From: an uncultured Polaribacter sp.
Lineage (GTDB): Bacteria > Bacteroidota > Bacteroidia > Flavobacteriales > Flavobacteriaceae
Assembly: GCA_913020555.1 (NCBI GenBank)
Contig: CAJWAC010000021.1
Location: 1 to 32,803, forward strand
Direction: 5' to 3'
Length of the DNA: 32,803 bases
Below the pieces are notes generated by a model. That model was not told the origin of the DNA. It did not search any database and saw nothing but the letters and a program-made list of their open reading frames with translations. Positions 8,634-16,370 of this stretch are shown here, piece after piece; the first letter of the stretch is position 1; the number at the start of each line of letters is the position of its first letter. Made by a program: the position numbers and the translations under genes.

Positions 8634-9346
8634 ACACTTACAATGTTTTCTTTTGATAAAAGTGGCTCGTTATTAAAACGCAATAGAATTTGAGCAACTG
8701 CTATAGTATCTTTTTCACAATACGTTACAATGCGCTCTATATTTTTCTCTTGATAAAAAACTTTTGAAACTTCACTCCCATCAATATCATCTTTTGGTGA
8801 CGGAATCCCCAAAATTGAAGTCAATAATTTTAAAGAAGTGTAGTGTTTGTAATCTCCAAACTTCCATAGTTCTAAAGTATCTATATGAGGCACTTCCCAA
8901 GGTTTTTTACCAAATAAATTTAGATTTTTAGGCAATTCTATTTGATGAACAATCATTCTTCTTGCTATAAACGGAAAATCGAATTCCTTCCCATTATGTG
9001 CACATAAAATATGTGTTTTTTTAGCAAAATGATTATCTAATAAGATTTTAAAATCAGATAACAATTGATGTTCATCATCACCATAAAAAGAGGTGACCCT
9101 TAATTGTTTTTTATTATCAATGATAACAAAATAACCAACGGAAATACAAATTATTTTTCCAAACTCTGCCCAAATTCCTGCTTTTTCATAAAATTCTTCA
9201 GCTGTAAATTCCTCTTTACGTTGATATTTAGTTTTGGCTTCAAAAAGTAGTTTTATTTCTTCAGAAACATTACCCCAATTTTCTTCTTGAGGAACGGTTT
9301 CTATATCCAAAAAAAGGATGTTATTTAATTTATAAGTAAGATTCAT
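8630..9346 (-). CDS. PolB-like 3'-5' exonuclease (DEDDy)
   Basis: A 238-residue protein that is essentially a single RNase H-fold exonuclease domain. The four DEDDy motifs are present: Asp14 and Glu16 in FLDIET (Exo I), Asp123 in AHNGKEFDFPF (Exo II), and Tyr209/Asp213 in YCEKD (Exo III). This matches the predicted 3'-5' exonuclease family related to the proofreading domain of family B DNA polymerases (PF10108-like), expected to degrade DNA or RNA 3' ends with two metal ions. No polymerase domain follows. It is convergent with the ABC-F gene; the two stop codons interlock over 8630-8633. Upstream it faces the two-component operon. A TATATTTA element at 9379-9372 on its strand, about 25 bases ahead of the ATG, differs by one base from the Bacteroidota -7 consensus TAnnTTTG. 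Physiological substrate is unknown. Confidence 0.9.
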   Translation of the reverse strand: MNLTYKLNNILFLDIETVPQEENWGNVSEEIKLLFEAKTKYQRKEEFTAEEFYEKAGIWAEFGKIICISVGYFVIIDNKKQLRVTSFYGDDEHQLLSDFKILLDNHFAKKTHILCAHNGKEFDFPFIARRMIVHQIELPKNLNLFGKKPWEVPHIDTLELWKFGDYKHYTSLKLLTSILGIPSPKDDIDGSEVSKVFYQEKNIERIVTYCEKDTIAVAQILLRFNNEPLLSKENIVSV

Positions 9347-9456
9347 AGCAATACAATTTCTTTTTCGAACATAAATATAGTGAAAAAGAGAAAGCTCTTA
9401 AAAACACACTGGTAATAATGTAAATAATTAGTGAAATTAAGTTGTACTTAATTCCT

Positions 9457-9485
9457 TAACATTAAGAATTTGGTTCTAACATTAA
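9457..9485 (+). promoter_or_regulatory. Direct repeat TAACATTAA x2 ahead of the response regulator, candidate operator
   Basis: The 9-mer TAACATTAA occurs at 9457-9465 and again at 9477-9485, starts 20 bases apart, which is about two helical turns. It lies 69-97 bases upstream of the regulator ATG at 9554. OmpR/PhoB-type regulators bind tandem direct repeats as head-to-tail dimers, so this could be an autoregulatory site. PhoB boxes usually have 11-base rather than 20-base spacing, so the match is not exact. Confidence 0.4.
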
Positions 9486-9553
9486 ATGATTGTAAAGAAT
9501 TTGCTTCTTTATTACAATTATCATTATTTTTGGTATATTCCATAAATATAAGT

Positions 9554-10252
9554 ATGAATAAAAAAGATATTAAAATTTTACTAGTTGACGATGAGCCAGA
9601 TATTTTAGAAATTATTGGATACAATTTAAGAAATGAAGGCTATCAAATTTTTACTGCAGAAAATGGTTTAAAGGCAATAAAATCTGCTAAAAAAAATCTT
9701 CCTCATCTTATTTTATTAGATATTATGATGCCAGAAATGGATGGCATAGAAGCTTGTGAAAAAATTAGAAAGATAAAATCTTTAGAAAATGTAATTATCT
9801 CTTTTTTAACTGCTAGAGGAGAAGACTACTCTCAAGTAGCCGGTTTTGAAGCTGGTGCTGATGATTACATTACAAAACCTATAAAACCAAAAGTTTTGGT
9901 TAGTAAGATAAAATCTTTACTTAGAAGATTAAAAACGGAAACTGAAAATAAAGAAACCTTAAAACTTGGAGACATCGTTATAGATAGAGACGAGTATGTT
10001 GTTTTTAAAGCTGGTAAAAAAATTGCTTTACCTAGAAAAGAATTTGAACTTTTTTCACTATTAACTTCAAAACCAGGAAAGGTTTTTAAAAGGGAAGTTA
10101 TTTTAGATACAGTTTGGGGAAATGAGGTTGTAGTTGGCGGCAGAACAATTGATGTTCATATTAGAAAATTGAGAGAAAAAATTGGAGACGATCACTTTAA
10201 AACTGTTAAAGGAGTTGGTTACAAATTTGTTTTATTGGGCACAGACCTTTAA
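9554..10252 (+). CDS. OmpR/PhoB-family response regulator
   Basis: A 232-residue DNA-binding response regulator. Receiver domain residues 5-122 contain the acidic pocket Asp12/Asp13 (LVDDEPD), phosphoacceptor Asp56 (LLDIMMPEMDG), Thr86 (FLTARGED) and Lys108 (DDYITKPIKP). The C-terminal winged helix (about 130-228) includes LPRKEFELFSLL, VWGNEVVVGGRTIDVHIRKLREKIG and TVKGVGYKF, typical of OmpR/PhoB. The frame is open from a TTG at 9470, but the ATG at 9554 gives the canonical MNKKDIKILLVDDE start and the longer version would translate the repeat-bearing upstream region. The kinase gene starts 21 bases after the stop, so the two form one operon and a cognate pair. Bacteroidota homologues are called PhoB- or RprY-like; the stimulus cannot be told from sequence. 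Confidence 0.93.
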   Translation: MNKKDIKILLVDDEPDILEIIGYNLRNEGYQIFTAENGLKAIKSAKKNLPHLILLDIMMPEMDGIEACEKIRKIKSLENVIISFLTARGEDYSQVAGFEAGADDYITKPIKPKVLVSKIKSLLRRLKTETENKETLKLGDIVIDRDEYVVFKAGKKIALPRKEFELFSLLTSKPGKVFKREVILDTVWGNEVVVGGRTIDVHIRKLREKIGDDHFKTVKGVGYKFVLLGTDL

Positions 10253-10272
10253 TGATATAAACTTATTACTAT

Positions 10273-11313
10273 TTGAAACTTAAAAAAACATACTCTTATG
10301 CATTGTTGTCTGCTATGTATTTAACTGCGCTAGCAATTGCCATAAGTTTAATTTCATATTTTATAATTAGTAAACATCTTGGTTTAGGTACTGTCATAGT
10401 TTCTGTAATTACTTTATTTATAATTTCCTTTTTTATCATTCAATATAGAACAGAACACTTTATATATAGAAGATTAAAAAAGTTATATGAAGAAGTTTCC
10501 ATATTAGATATTAATGATTTAAGAAGAGATTCTGCAAATACCGATATCGAGAAACTTTCTAAAAGCATGCAAAGCTTTGTAGAAGGAAAGCGCTTAGAAA
10601 TTAAAAGCTTAACGGATATAGACTCTTTTAGAAAAGATTTTTTAGGCAATGTTGCTCATGAATTAAAAACCCCTTTATTTACTGTACAAGGTTATATTTT
10701 AACATTGTTGGAAGGAGCAATTAATGATAAACAAATACGAATGAAGTATTTAGACAGAGCCAATAAGGGTGTTGAAAGACTTTTAGCTGTTGTTAAAGAT
10801 TTGGATATGATTACCAAGTTAGAAAATGAAGGAACTAAACTAAATATCGAAAATTTTAATATTCTAGAATTGGTTCAAAATATATTTGACTTGTTTGAGA
10901 TGAAAGCAAAAAAGAGAAATATTTCTTTATCTTTTGATAAAATCTATGAATTTCCGGTTTTTGTAAAAGGAGATGTTGAAAAGATTGAGCAAGTACTCAT
11001 TAATTTAATTGTAAATTCTATTAAATACGGAAAACCAAATGGAAATATAGTTTTTAGTGCAGAAAACTACTCTGATAGTAAGTTTATAATTAAAGTGGTG
11101 GATGACGGAGAAGGCATAAAAAAAGAGCACTTACGGCGTTTATTTGAACGTTTTTACAGGGTAGATCAAAGTAGATCTCGTGATCAAGGAGGATCTGGAT
11201 TAGGACTTTCAATAGTAAAGCATATTATTGAGGCTCACAACGAAAATATCTTCTTAAAAAGTACTTTTGGCAAAGGTTCTGAATTTTCATTTACTTTAGA
11301 AAAATCCAAATAA
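10273..11313 (+). CDS. Membrane sensor histidine kinase, PhoR-like, partner of the preceding regulator
   Basis: A 346-residue histidine kinase. Two closely spaced transmembrane helices (about 9-32 and 38-57) leave only a few residues outside the membrane, so there is no periplasmic sensor domain. A short linker follows, then HisKA with phosphoacceptor His129 in GNVAHELKTPL. The ATPase domain shows N-box Asn248 (LINLIVNSIKYG), G1 box VDDGEGI (277-283), F-box LFERFYRVDQ and G2 box GGSGLGLSIVKHII. The start is TTG at 10273; the next ATG (codon 15) would cut into the first membrane helix and the upstream ATG at 10253 runs into a stop at once. PAS and full HAMP domains are not apparent. The signal may be sensed within the membrane or through a partner protein such as a phosphate transporter, as PhoR does; this is inference. 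It converges on purD with 17 bases between stops. Confidence 0.9.
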   Translation: MKLKKTYSYALLSAMYLTALAIAISLISYFIISKHLGLGTVIVSVITLFIISFFIIQYRTEHFIYRRLKKLYEEVSILDINDLRRDSANTDIEKLSKSMQSFVEGKRLEIKSLTDIDSFRKDFLGNVAHELKTPLFTVQGYILTLLEGAINDKQIRMKYLDRANKGVERLLAVVKDLDMITKLENEGTKLNIENFNILELVQNIFDLFEMKAKKRNISLSFDKIYEFPVFVKGDVEKIEQVLINLIVNSIKYGKPNGNIVFSAENYSDSKFIIKVVDDGEGIKKEHLRRLFERFYRVDQSRSRDQGGSGLGLSIVKHIIEAHNENIFLKSTFGKGSEFSFTLEKSK

Positions 11314-11330
11314 AATAGACAGTAATTGAC

Positions 11331-12605
11331 TTAAACTAAATCGAAACCGATATCTTTTCTGTAATTTATTTTATCAAAATCAATTTTACTGATACTTCTG
11401 TAACTCTTCTCTAAAGCTTCCTCTATCGTATCTCCAAATGATGTAATAGCCATAACTCTACCTCCATTAGTAACAACTTTATCGTCTTTTAAAACAGTAC
11501 CTGCGTGAAAAACAATGGATTCCTCTACATTATCAAAACCATTAATTTCTTTATCTTTTTGATAAGCTTCGGGATAGCCGCCTGAAACCAACATTACTGT
11601 TGTTGCCGTTTTTTTAGTTACTGAAAAAGACTTTTCGTGTAATGTTTGATTCGCCACACCCTCAAATAAATCAAATAAATCAGATTCAATTCTTGGTAAA
11701 ACAACTTCGGTTTCTGGATCTCCCATTCTAACATTATATTCCACTACTGACGGATTCCCCTTATCATTCATTAGCCCTATAAAAATAAAACCTCTATAAT
11801 CAATTCCGTCTTTTTGTAAACCGTTAATTGTTGGTTTTATAACGAGTTCTTCAACTTTATCCAAAAAAGAATCATCTGCAAATGGTACTGGAGAAATTGC
11901 CCCCATTCCACCAGTATTTAAACCAGTATCTCCCTCTCCAATTCTTTTATAATCTTTTGCTGATGGCAATATTTTATAGTTTTTCCCATCAGTTAATACA
12001 AATACAGATAACTCAATCCCTTTTAAAAACTCTTCTACAACAACTCTTGATGAAGCTTTACCAAATTTTTCATTAGACACCATTTCCTTTAACTCCATTT
12101 TAGCTTCATTTAGAGAATCTAAAATCAACACACCTTTACCTGCCGCTAAACCATCTGCTTTTAATACAAAAGGAGGCTGTAACGTTTCTAAAAAAACAAA
12201 ACCTTCTTCTAAGTTGTCTTTTGTAAATGATTGGTATCTTGCTGTAGGTATATTATGCTTTTGCATAAAATGTTTGGAAAAATCTTTACTCCCTTCCAAT
12301 AATGCGCCATCTTTCTGAGGTCCAATTACAGGAATGTCCTTTAATAAGCTATCTGCTAAAAAAAAATCGTGAACCCCTGCTACTAGTGGAGCTTCAGGTC
12401 CAACCACAACCATTTTAATATTGTTGTTTACAACAATATTTTTTATTGCTTTAAAATCTGTTGGGTTTATATTGATATTTGTTGCTAATTGTTCTGTACC
12501 CGCATTTCCTGGAGCTACAAAAAGCTGTTCTACTTTTTTACTTTGAGAAAGTTTAAGTGCAAAAGCATGTTCTCTTCCTCCGGAACCTAAAATAAGTACA
12601 TTCAT
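11331..12605 (-). CDS. purD: Phosphoribosylamine--glycine ligase (GAR synthetase)
   Basis: PurD joins phosphoribosylamine and glycine with ATP to make GAR, the second step of de novo purine synthesis, in the cytoplasm. The 424-residue length is normal. The N-terminal nucleotide-like fold opens MNVLILGSGGREHAFALKLS (motif GGREHA at 9-14), followed by VVVGPEAPLVAGVHDFF. The ATP-grasp core shows FVLKADGLAAGKGVLI, GEGDTGLNTGGMGAISPVPF and FIFIGLM...VVEYNVRMGDPETEVVLPR. The C-terminal domain includes ATTVMLVSGGYPEAYQKDKEI and NGGRVMAITSFGD. The ATG at 12605 is the family-typical start. The gene stands alone between the two-component operon and the polysaccharide locus, with its own likely promoter directly upstream. 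Confidence 0.97.
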   Translation of the reverse strand: MNVLILGSGGREHAFALKLSQSKKVEQLFVAPGNAGTEQLATNININPTDFKAIKNIVVNNNIKMVVVGPEAPLVAGVHDFFLADSLLKDIPVIGPQKDGALLEGSKDFSKHFMQKHNIPTARYQSFTKDNLEEGFVFLETLQPPFVLKADGLAAGKGVLILDSLNEAKMELKEMVSNEKFGKASSRVVVEEFLKGIELSVFVLTDGKNYKILPSAKDYKRIGEGDTGLNTGGMGAISPVPFADDSFLDKVEELVIKPTINGLQKDGIDYRGFIFIGLMNDKGNPSVVEYNVRMGDPETEVVLPRIESDLFDLFEGVANQTLHEKSFSVTKKTATTVMLVSGGYPEAYQKDKEINGFDNVEESIVFHAGTVLKDDKVVTNGGRVMAITSFGDTIEEALEKSYRSISKIDFDKINYRKDIGFDLV

Positions 12606-12624
12606 TATGATATAATTGGGACTG

Positions 12625-12632
12625 CAAATATA
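12625..12632 (-). promoter_or_regulatory. Candidate Bacteroidota -7 promoter element for purD
   Basis: On the minus strand TATATTTG exactly fits the Bacteroidota primary-sigma -7 consensus TAnnTTTG, 19 bases ahead of the purD ATG. That would give a very short leader. No clear TTG -33 element was found at the right distance, so the call is tentative. Confidence 0.4.
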
Positions 12633-12715
12633 TTCAAAATGTTTATAAAAATGCTTTTGGTGTAAAGCTTCTTTTAATTCTTAACCCATGAAGTTGCTTT
12701 TGAATTTGTTTAAAT

Positions 12716-14068
12716 CTAGTACGCCTTTTCTTCTTTAATGAATACATTTATAAAGGTTCGTACTATAATTTTAACATCTAAAATAAAAGACCAATTTTCG
12801 ATATAAAAAATATCTAATCTAACTCTATTTTTAATATCTGATGCCTTTATAACTTCACCTCTGTAACCACTAATCTGTGCCAATCCAGTAATACCAGGTT
12901 TTACCGAATTTCTTAACAGATAGTTTTCTACTTCTTTTACATATTTTTGAGTTTGTGCATTCATATGAGGTCTTGGCCCAACAATGCTCATATCGCCTAA
13001 TAATACATTAAAAAATTGCGGTAGTTCGTCTAAACTAGTTTTTCTTAAAAATGCGCCTACCTTTGTGATCCTTTTATCGTTTTTTGTTGCTGAAACCGTA
13101 TCCGCATTATTGTTCACCTTCATAGATCTCAATTTATAACATAAAAATTGGTTTCCATCAACACCATCTCTTTTTTGTTTAAAAAACAACGGGCCTTTTG
13201 AATCTAACCTAATAATTATCCATAGAATTGGAATTAACCAAGATAGTATAGTAATACATACGAGTAAAGAAAATACTATATCTAATATTCTTTTTTTGAT
13301 ATGAGTTTCTCTTTTTTCAAATGGTAACGGTTTTGGTTTTAATACTGGAATATTGCCCAAATATTCTAAAACAAAATCCTTACTGTAAATAGCCCTACTC
13401 TCAGGTAAAAAAGTAAGTTCTATATTATTCTCTTCAACAAACATCCTGATATTGCGTAGTTGTTTTTTTGAAATAGTTGCTGGATTGCAATAAATTTCGT
13501 CAATTTTATTGTCTTGTACATATTGTAAACCGTCTTTTGTTTTACCCAGATAGTATTGAGATTTATACTTTTCTTTTGAAAAAAAACCAATAAAACGAAT
13601 ACCAAATTTATTTTTTTCATAAAATAACTTTTCAAGTTTATCTGCTGAATTTATCTCACCAAAAAGAATAATATTTTTTAATTCTTCAGTATATAATTTT
13701 CTTGTTTTAAAAATATAAAAGCTTGTAAGTTTAAAGAAAGAAACAAAAAACACAATTAATGTGAAGATTTGAACTTGATCCCCAATAATTTTGCCTTCTT
13801 TGAAAAAACTAAAAAAACTTAAAAAGCCTAATAAAACTATAAAAAAATGAGAAGACAAAAGTAAAAGAACTTTACTAAAACCGTAATATTTTTTAACATT
13901 ATAGAAACCTGTATTATATGCAGAAAAAAGCCAGAAAAAAGTTATGTATACTAAAAAGTATACATCTAAATAATTCTTATTAGAAATAAAATATAGAATA
14001 ACATAAATAATTAGCAAATCTAAAATGATCTGAAAAAGCTTTCTAAGTAAAAATTTATCTTGTTTCAC
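12716..14068 (-). CDS. Polyprenyl-phosphate sugar-1-phosphate transferase (WcaJ/WbaP type), copy 1
   Basis: A 450-residue polyisoprenyl-phosphate hexose-1-phosphate transferase that would load the first sugar phosphate onto undecaprenyl phosphate in the inner membrane. The N-terminus has about four membrane helices, then a Rossmann-like middle region (about 130-250) and a membrane-anchored catalytic bacterial sugar transferase domain (about 258-450). Conserved elements are FKQKRDGVDGNQFLCYKLRSM, KTSLDELPQFFNVLLGDMS with the catalytic Asp-Glu, VGPRPH and VKPGITGLAQISGYRGE. It is the last gene of the locus, 171 bases after the GT2 gene, the only sizeable gap in the operon. It is clearly paralogous to the protein at 15015-16370, and both end EEKAY. 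The start is probably GTG at 14068, inside a tandem 9-base repeat; an in-frame TGA lies a little further upstream. Sugar specificity is unknown. Confidence 0.88.
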   Translation of the reverse strand: MKQDKFLLRKLFQIILDLLIIYVILYFISNKNYLDVYFLVYITFFWLFSAYNTGFYNVKKYYGFSKVLLLLSSHFFIVLLGFLSFFSFFKEGKIIGDQVQIFTLIVFFVSFFKLTSFYIFKTRKLYTEELKNIILFGEINSADKLEKLFYEKNKFGIRFIGFFSKEKYKSQYYLGKTKDGLQYVQDNKIDEIYCNPATISKKQLRNIRMFVEENNIELTFLPESRAIYSKDFVLEYLGNIPVLKPKPLPFEKRETHIKKRILDIVFSLLVCITILSWLIPILWIIIRLDSKGPLFFKQKRDGVDGNQFLCYKLRSMKVNNNADTVSATKNDKRITKVGAFLRKTSLDELPQFFNVLLGDMSIVGPRPHMNAQTQKYVKEVENYLLRNSVKPGITGLAQISGYRGEVIKASDIKNRVRLDIFYIENWSFILDVKIIVRTFINVFIKEEKAY

Positions 14069-14086
14069 TTGTTTTACTTGTTTTAC
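14060..14086 (-). repeat. Three tandem 9-base units at the start of the sugar transferase gene
   Basis: On the minus strand the unit GTAAAACAA is present twice perfectly and a third time as GTGAAACAA, spanning 14086 to 14060. The third copy holds the GTG start codon. The unit length is a multiple of three, so copy-number change would alter the sequence around the start without shifting frame. Confidence 0.7.
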
Positions 14087-14095
14087 TTTTAAATA

Positions 14096-14120
14096 TTTCA
14101 GTCAAAATAAATAACTGAAA
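14096..14120. repeat. 7-base inverted repeat in the gap ahead of the last locus gene
   Basis: TTTCAGT (14096-14102) and ACTGAAA (14114-14120) flank 11 bases. No T-run follows on the minus strand, so it does not look like a terminator. It may be an operator or an mRNA hairpin ahead of the sugar transferase start, or chance in an AT-rich gap. Confidence 0.3.
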
Positions 14121-14239
14121 ATAATTCTTTTCTTAGCAATAAATATTTTTTGCAACGTAAAAATAATCTTTTAAATATAATTATCACAAAAAATATAATT
14201 GCAATTTTTGTAAATTAAACACTCTAAAATTACAATATC

Positions 14240-15010
14240 TTAAAAACCCCATTTTAAAAAGTATTTTATGGCAGAGAACGAATGTCTAATTAATAACTTA
14301 ATACTTTTTGAAGAACCTTGCTTTAAAATATGTCTAATTTCTTCTTTTGGATAGTACAACTTCTTCTTTCCAAGTAAGTCAACTTTTCTACAAATATCAA
14401 CGTCTTCCATATATAAAAAGTAACGTTCATCAAAACCATTTAATTGAATAAAATGCTCCGTTTTATACAAATGAAAACACCCTGCCAAGTATTCAGCATA
14501 AAATGAATCTGTCAAATCTTTATCTCTATATTGGCCTTTATATATTGCTGGTTTAAAAAACGAATTTAAAAAATTAAACCTCCTTCCTATTAGTTCTAAA
14601 AAATGAGGATATCTCCTACAAGAATATTGGTGCTCTCCTGTTGGAAATAAAACTTTTGGTGAAATCATTGCAAGATCTTCATCCTTTTTTAGTTGTTTAA
14701 TCAAATTAGGGATTACTAACTTATCAAAGGTAACATCTGGATTAAGTATAAGGTGGAAATTAGATTTGTTTTTAATCCTATCAATTACCCTATTTTGCCC
14801 GGCGCCGAAACCAATATTCTTACCTACACCAATATATTCTACTTCTTCTTGATGGAAAATATTTTTATAAAGTTGTTCTCTTGTATTATCTATTAAATAT
14901 AATCTTTTTGTTAAAGCCACATTTAAAAATGAATTTACCGTTTTTGTAAGCTCTCCTAAATCTTCATTATAAAGAACAATAGAAGCTGTAATCTCTATTT
15001 TTTCTTTCAT
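14240..15010 (-). CDS. Glycosyltransferase family 2, WbbL (rhamnosyltransferase)-like
   Basis: A 256-residue GT-A glycosyltransferase expected to add one sugar to the lipid-linked repeat unit on the cytoplasmic face. Visible elements: TASIVLYNEDLGEL near the N-terminus, VGKNIGFGAGQNR (62-74), the metal/nucleotide motif LNPDVTF (89-95), RRYPHF (132-137) and the acceptor-activating MEDVDICRKV (201-210). This arrangement is seen in WbbL-type dTDP-rhamnosyltransferases, and rfbA/rfbC lie at the head of the same locus, so a rhamnosyl or related dTDP-6-deoxyhexose donor is plausible but unproven. No membrane helix is obvious. The ATG at 15010 follows the preceding sugar transferase stop by only four bases. 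Confidence 0.87.
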   Translation of the reverse strand: MKEKIEITASIVLYNEDLGELTKTVNSFLNVALTKRLYLIDNTREQLYKNIFHQEEVEYIGVGKNIGFGAGQNRVIDRIKNKSNFHLILNPDVTFDKLVIPNLIKQLKKDEDLAMISPKVLFPTGEHQYSCRRYPHFLELIGRRFNFLNSFFKPAIYKGQYRDKDLTDSFYAEYLAGCFHLYKTEHFIQLNGFDERYFLYMEDVDICRKVDLLGKKKLYYPKEEIRHILKQGSSKSIKLLIRHSFSAIKYFLKWGF

Positions 15011-15014
15011 TTCA

Positions 15015-16370
15015 TTAATATGCTTTTTCCTCTCCTTTAAAAATATTTAAAACAGTCTGAATAATTATTTTTATATCTAAAAAGAAAGACCAATTTTCAA
15101 TATAAAAAATATCTAAGCGTACTCTATTTTTAATATCAGATTTCTTTTTAATTTCTCCTCTATATCCGCTAATTTGGGCTAAACCTGTAATCCCTGGTTT
15201 TACGATATGCCTTTTTAAATAATCATTTACATCTTTTTGGTATTCTAAAGATAGTGTTTCTAGGTGTGGCCTTGGGCCAACAACACTCATGTCTCCAAAT
15301 AAAACATTAATAAATTGAGGCAATTCATCCATGCTAGTTTTTCTTAAAAAAGCTCCAATTTTAGTAATTCTAACGTCATTTTTAGTTGCGTGTACTTTAT
15401 CAGACTGAGAATTAATTTTCATAGATCTAAATTTGTAACAAACAAATTCGGTCCCATTAATACCTTCTCTTTTTTGTTTAAAAATTAAAGGTCCTTTAGA
15501 CTCTAACTTAACTATAACCCAAAGAATAGGCATTAACCAAGATAAAATAAATATGGATATAACTAATGAAAAACAAATATCGAAAATTCGTTTCTTGTAG
15601 AAATTCTCTGCAAAATCAAAAGGTAATTTTTGAACGTTTAACACCATTAAAGCATCGTCATAATACTCTATAGTTTGATTTTTACTATATAATTCAATGG
15701 TGTTAGGTATTAATTTTAGTACAATGTTTTTTTCTGTAGTAAATTTCTTAATAATATTAACTTGTTCTCTAGAATGTCCTTTTAAACTCAAGTAAATTTC
15801 ATCCACTTGATTATTTCTTGCATAATCCATGACATCGTAAAAATTTCCTCTGCGCTCAGTATTTTTGAAAACATTATCAGAAAAAAAACCCAGATATTTA
15901 TATCCTAAATTAGATTTACTTTTAAAGAGCCTTATAATATTTTTTGCAGATTCATCAAACCCCAATACAACTGCAGATCTAAGATTGTTGCCTAAAGCTC
16001 GGTATTTTTTAAGAATAAAAAACCATAACAACTTTACTACAGATATAACTAATAAAATCGATGAAAGAACTAATAAATCATCTTGAACAATATTACCTTT
16101 TCTAAAAACTCCAAAATATGCATAATATCCCAATATAAATATTACAAATTGTTTAAATAATAGATTAACTAATCTTAATATTCTTGTATGGCGATATACA
16201 TTGTAAAACCCTATAAAGTAAGATGTTAAAATCCAGAAAATTGATATATATTGTAAGAAATAAAAATTAAGGTAATACTTATTGTAAGTAAAATAAATAA
16301 TAAGAATAATTAATAATAAATCTATTATTAATTGTATAGGTTTCATAAATGAAGAATATCTTTTTTTCAA
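15015..16370 (-). CDS. Polyprenyl-phosphate sugar-1-phosphate transferase (WcaJ/WbaP type), copy 2
   Basis: A 451-residue paralogue of the protein at 12716-14068 with the same layout: about four N-terminal membrane helices, a Rossmann-like central region and a C-terminal catalytic domain. Key segments are FKQKREGINGTEFVCYKFRSM, KTSMDELPQFINVLFGDMS, VGPRPH and VKPGITGLAQISGYRGE, nearly identical to copy 1. The first halves differ much more than the catalytic halves. The listed TTG start at 16370 overlaps the GT4 stop (TTGA), suggesting translational coupling; an ATG at 16346 is an alternative. It should start repeat-unit synthesis by transferring a sugar-1-phosphate to undecaprenyl phosphate. 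Why the locus keeps two initiating enzymes is unclear: different first sugars, two glycans, or a redundant duplicate. Confidence 0.88.
   Translation of the reverse strand: MKKRYSSFMKPIQLIIDLLLIILIIYFTYNKYYLNFYFLQYISIFWILTSYFIGFYNVYRHTRILRLVNLLFKQFVIFILGYYAYFGVFRKGNIVQDDLLVLSSILLVISVVKLLWFFILKKYRALGNNLRSAVVLGFDESAKNIIRLFKSKSNLGYKYLGFFSDNVFKNTERRGNFYDVMDYARNNQVDEIYLSLKGHSREQVNIIKKFTTEKNIVLKLIPNTIELYSKNQTIEYYDDALMVLNVQKLPFDFAENFYKKRIFDICFSLVISIFILSWLMPILWVIVKLESKGPLIFKQKREGINGTEFVCYKFRSMKINSQSDKVHATKNDVRITKIGAFLRKTSMDELPQFINVLFGDMSVVGPRPHLETLSLEYQKDVNDYLKRHIVKPGITGLAQISGYRGEIKKKSDIKNRVRLDIFYIENWSFFLDIKIIIQTVLNIFKGEEKAY

Noticed and set aside
9470-9553. N-terminal extension of the response regulator from TTG 9470
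   Set aside because: The receiver domain starts normally at ATG 9554, and the extension covers the likely regulatory region.
12606-12715. Terminator at the end of the polysaccharide operon
   Set aside because: Only a bulged weak pairing (AAAG/CTTT and CTTC/GAAG) with no T-run was found, so not supported.
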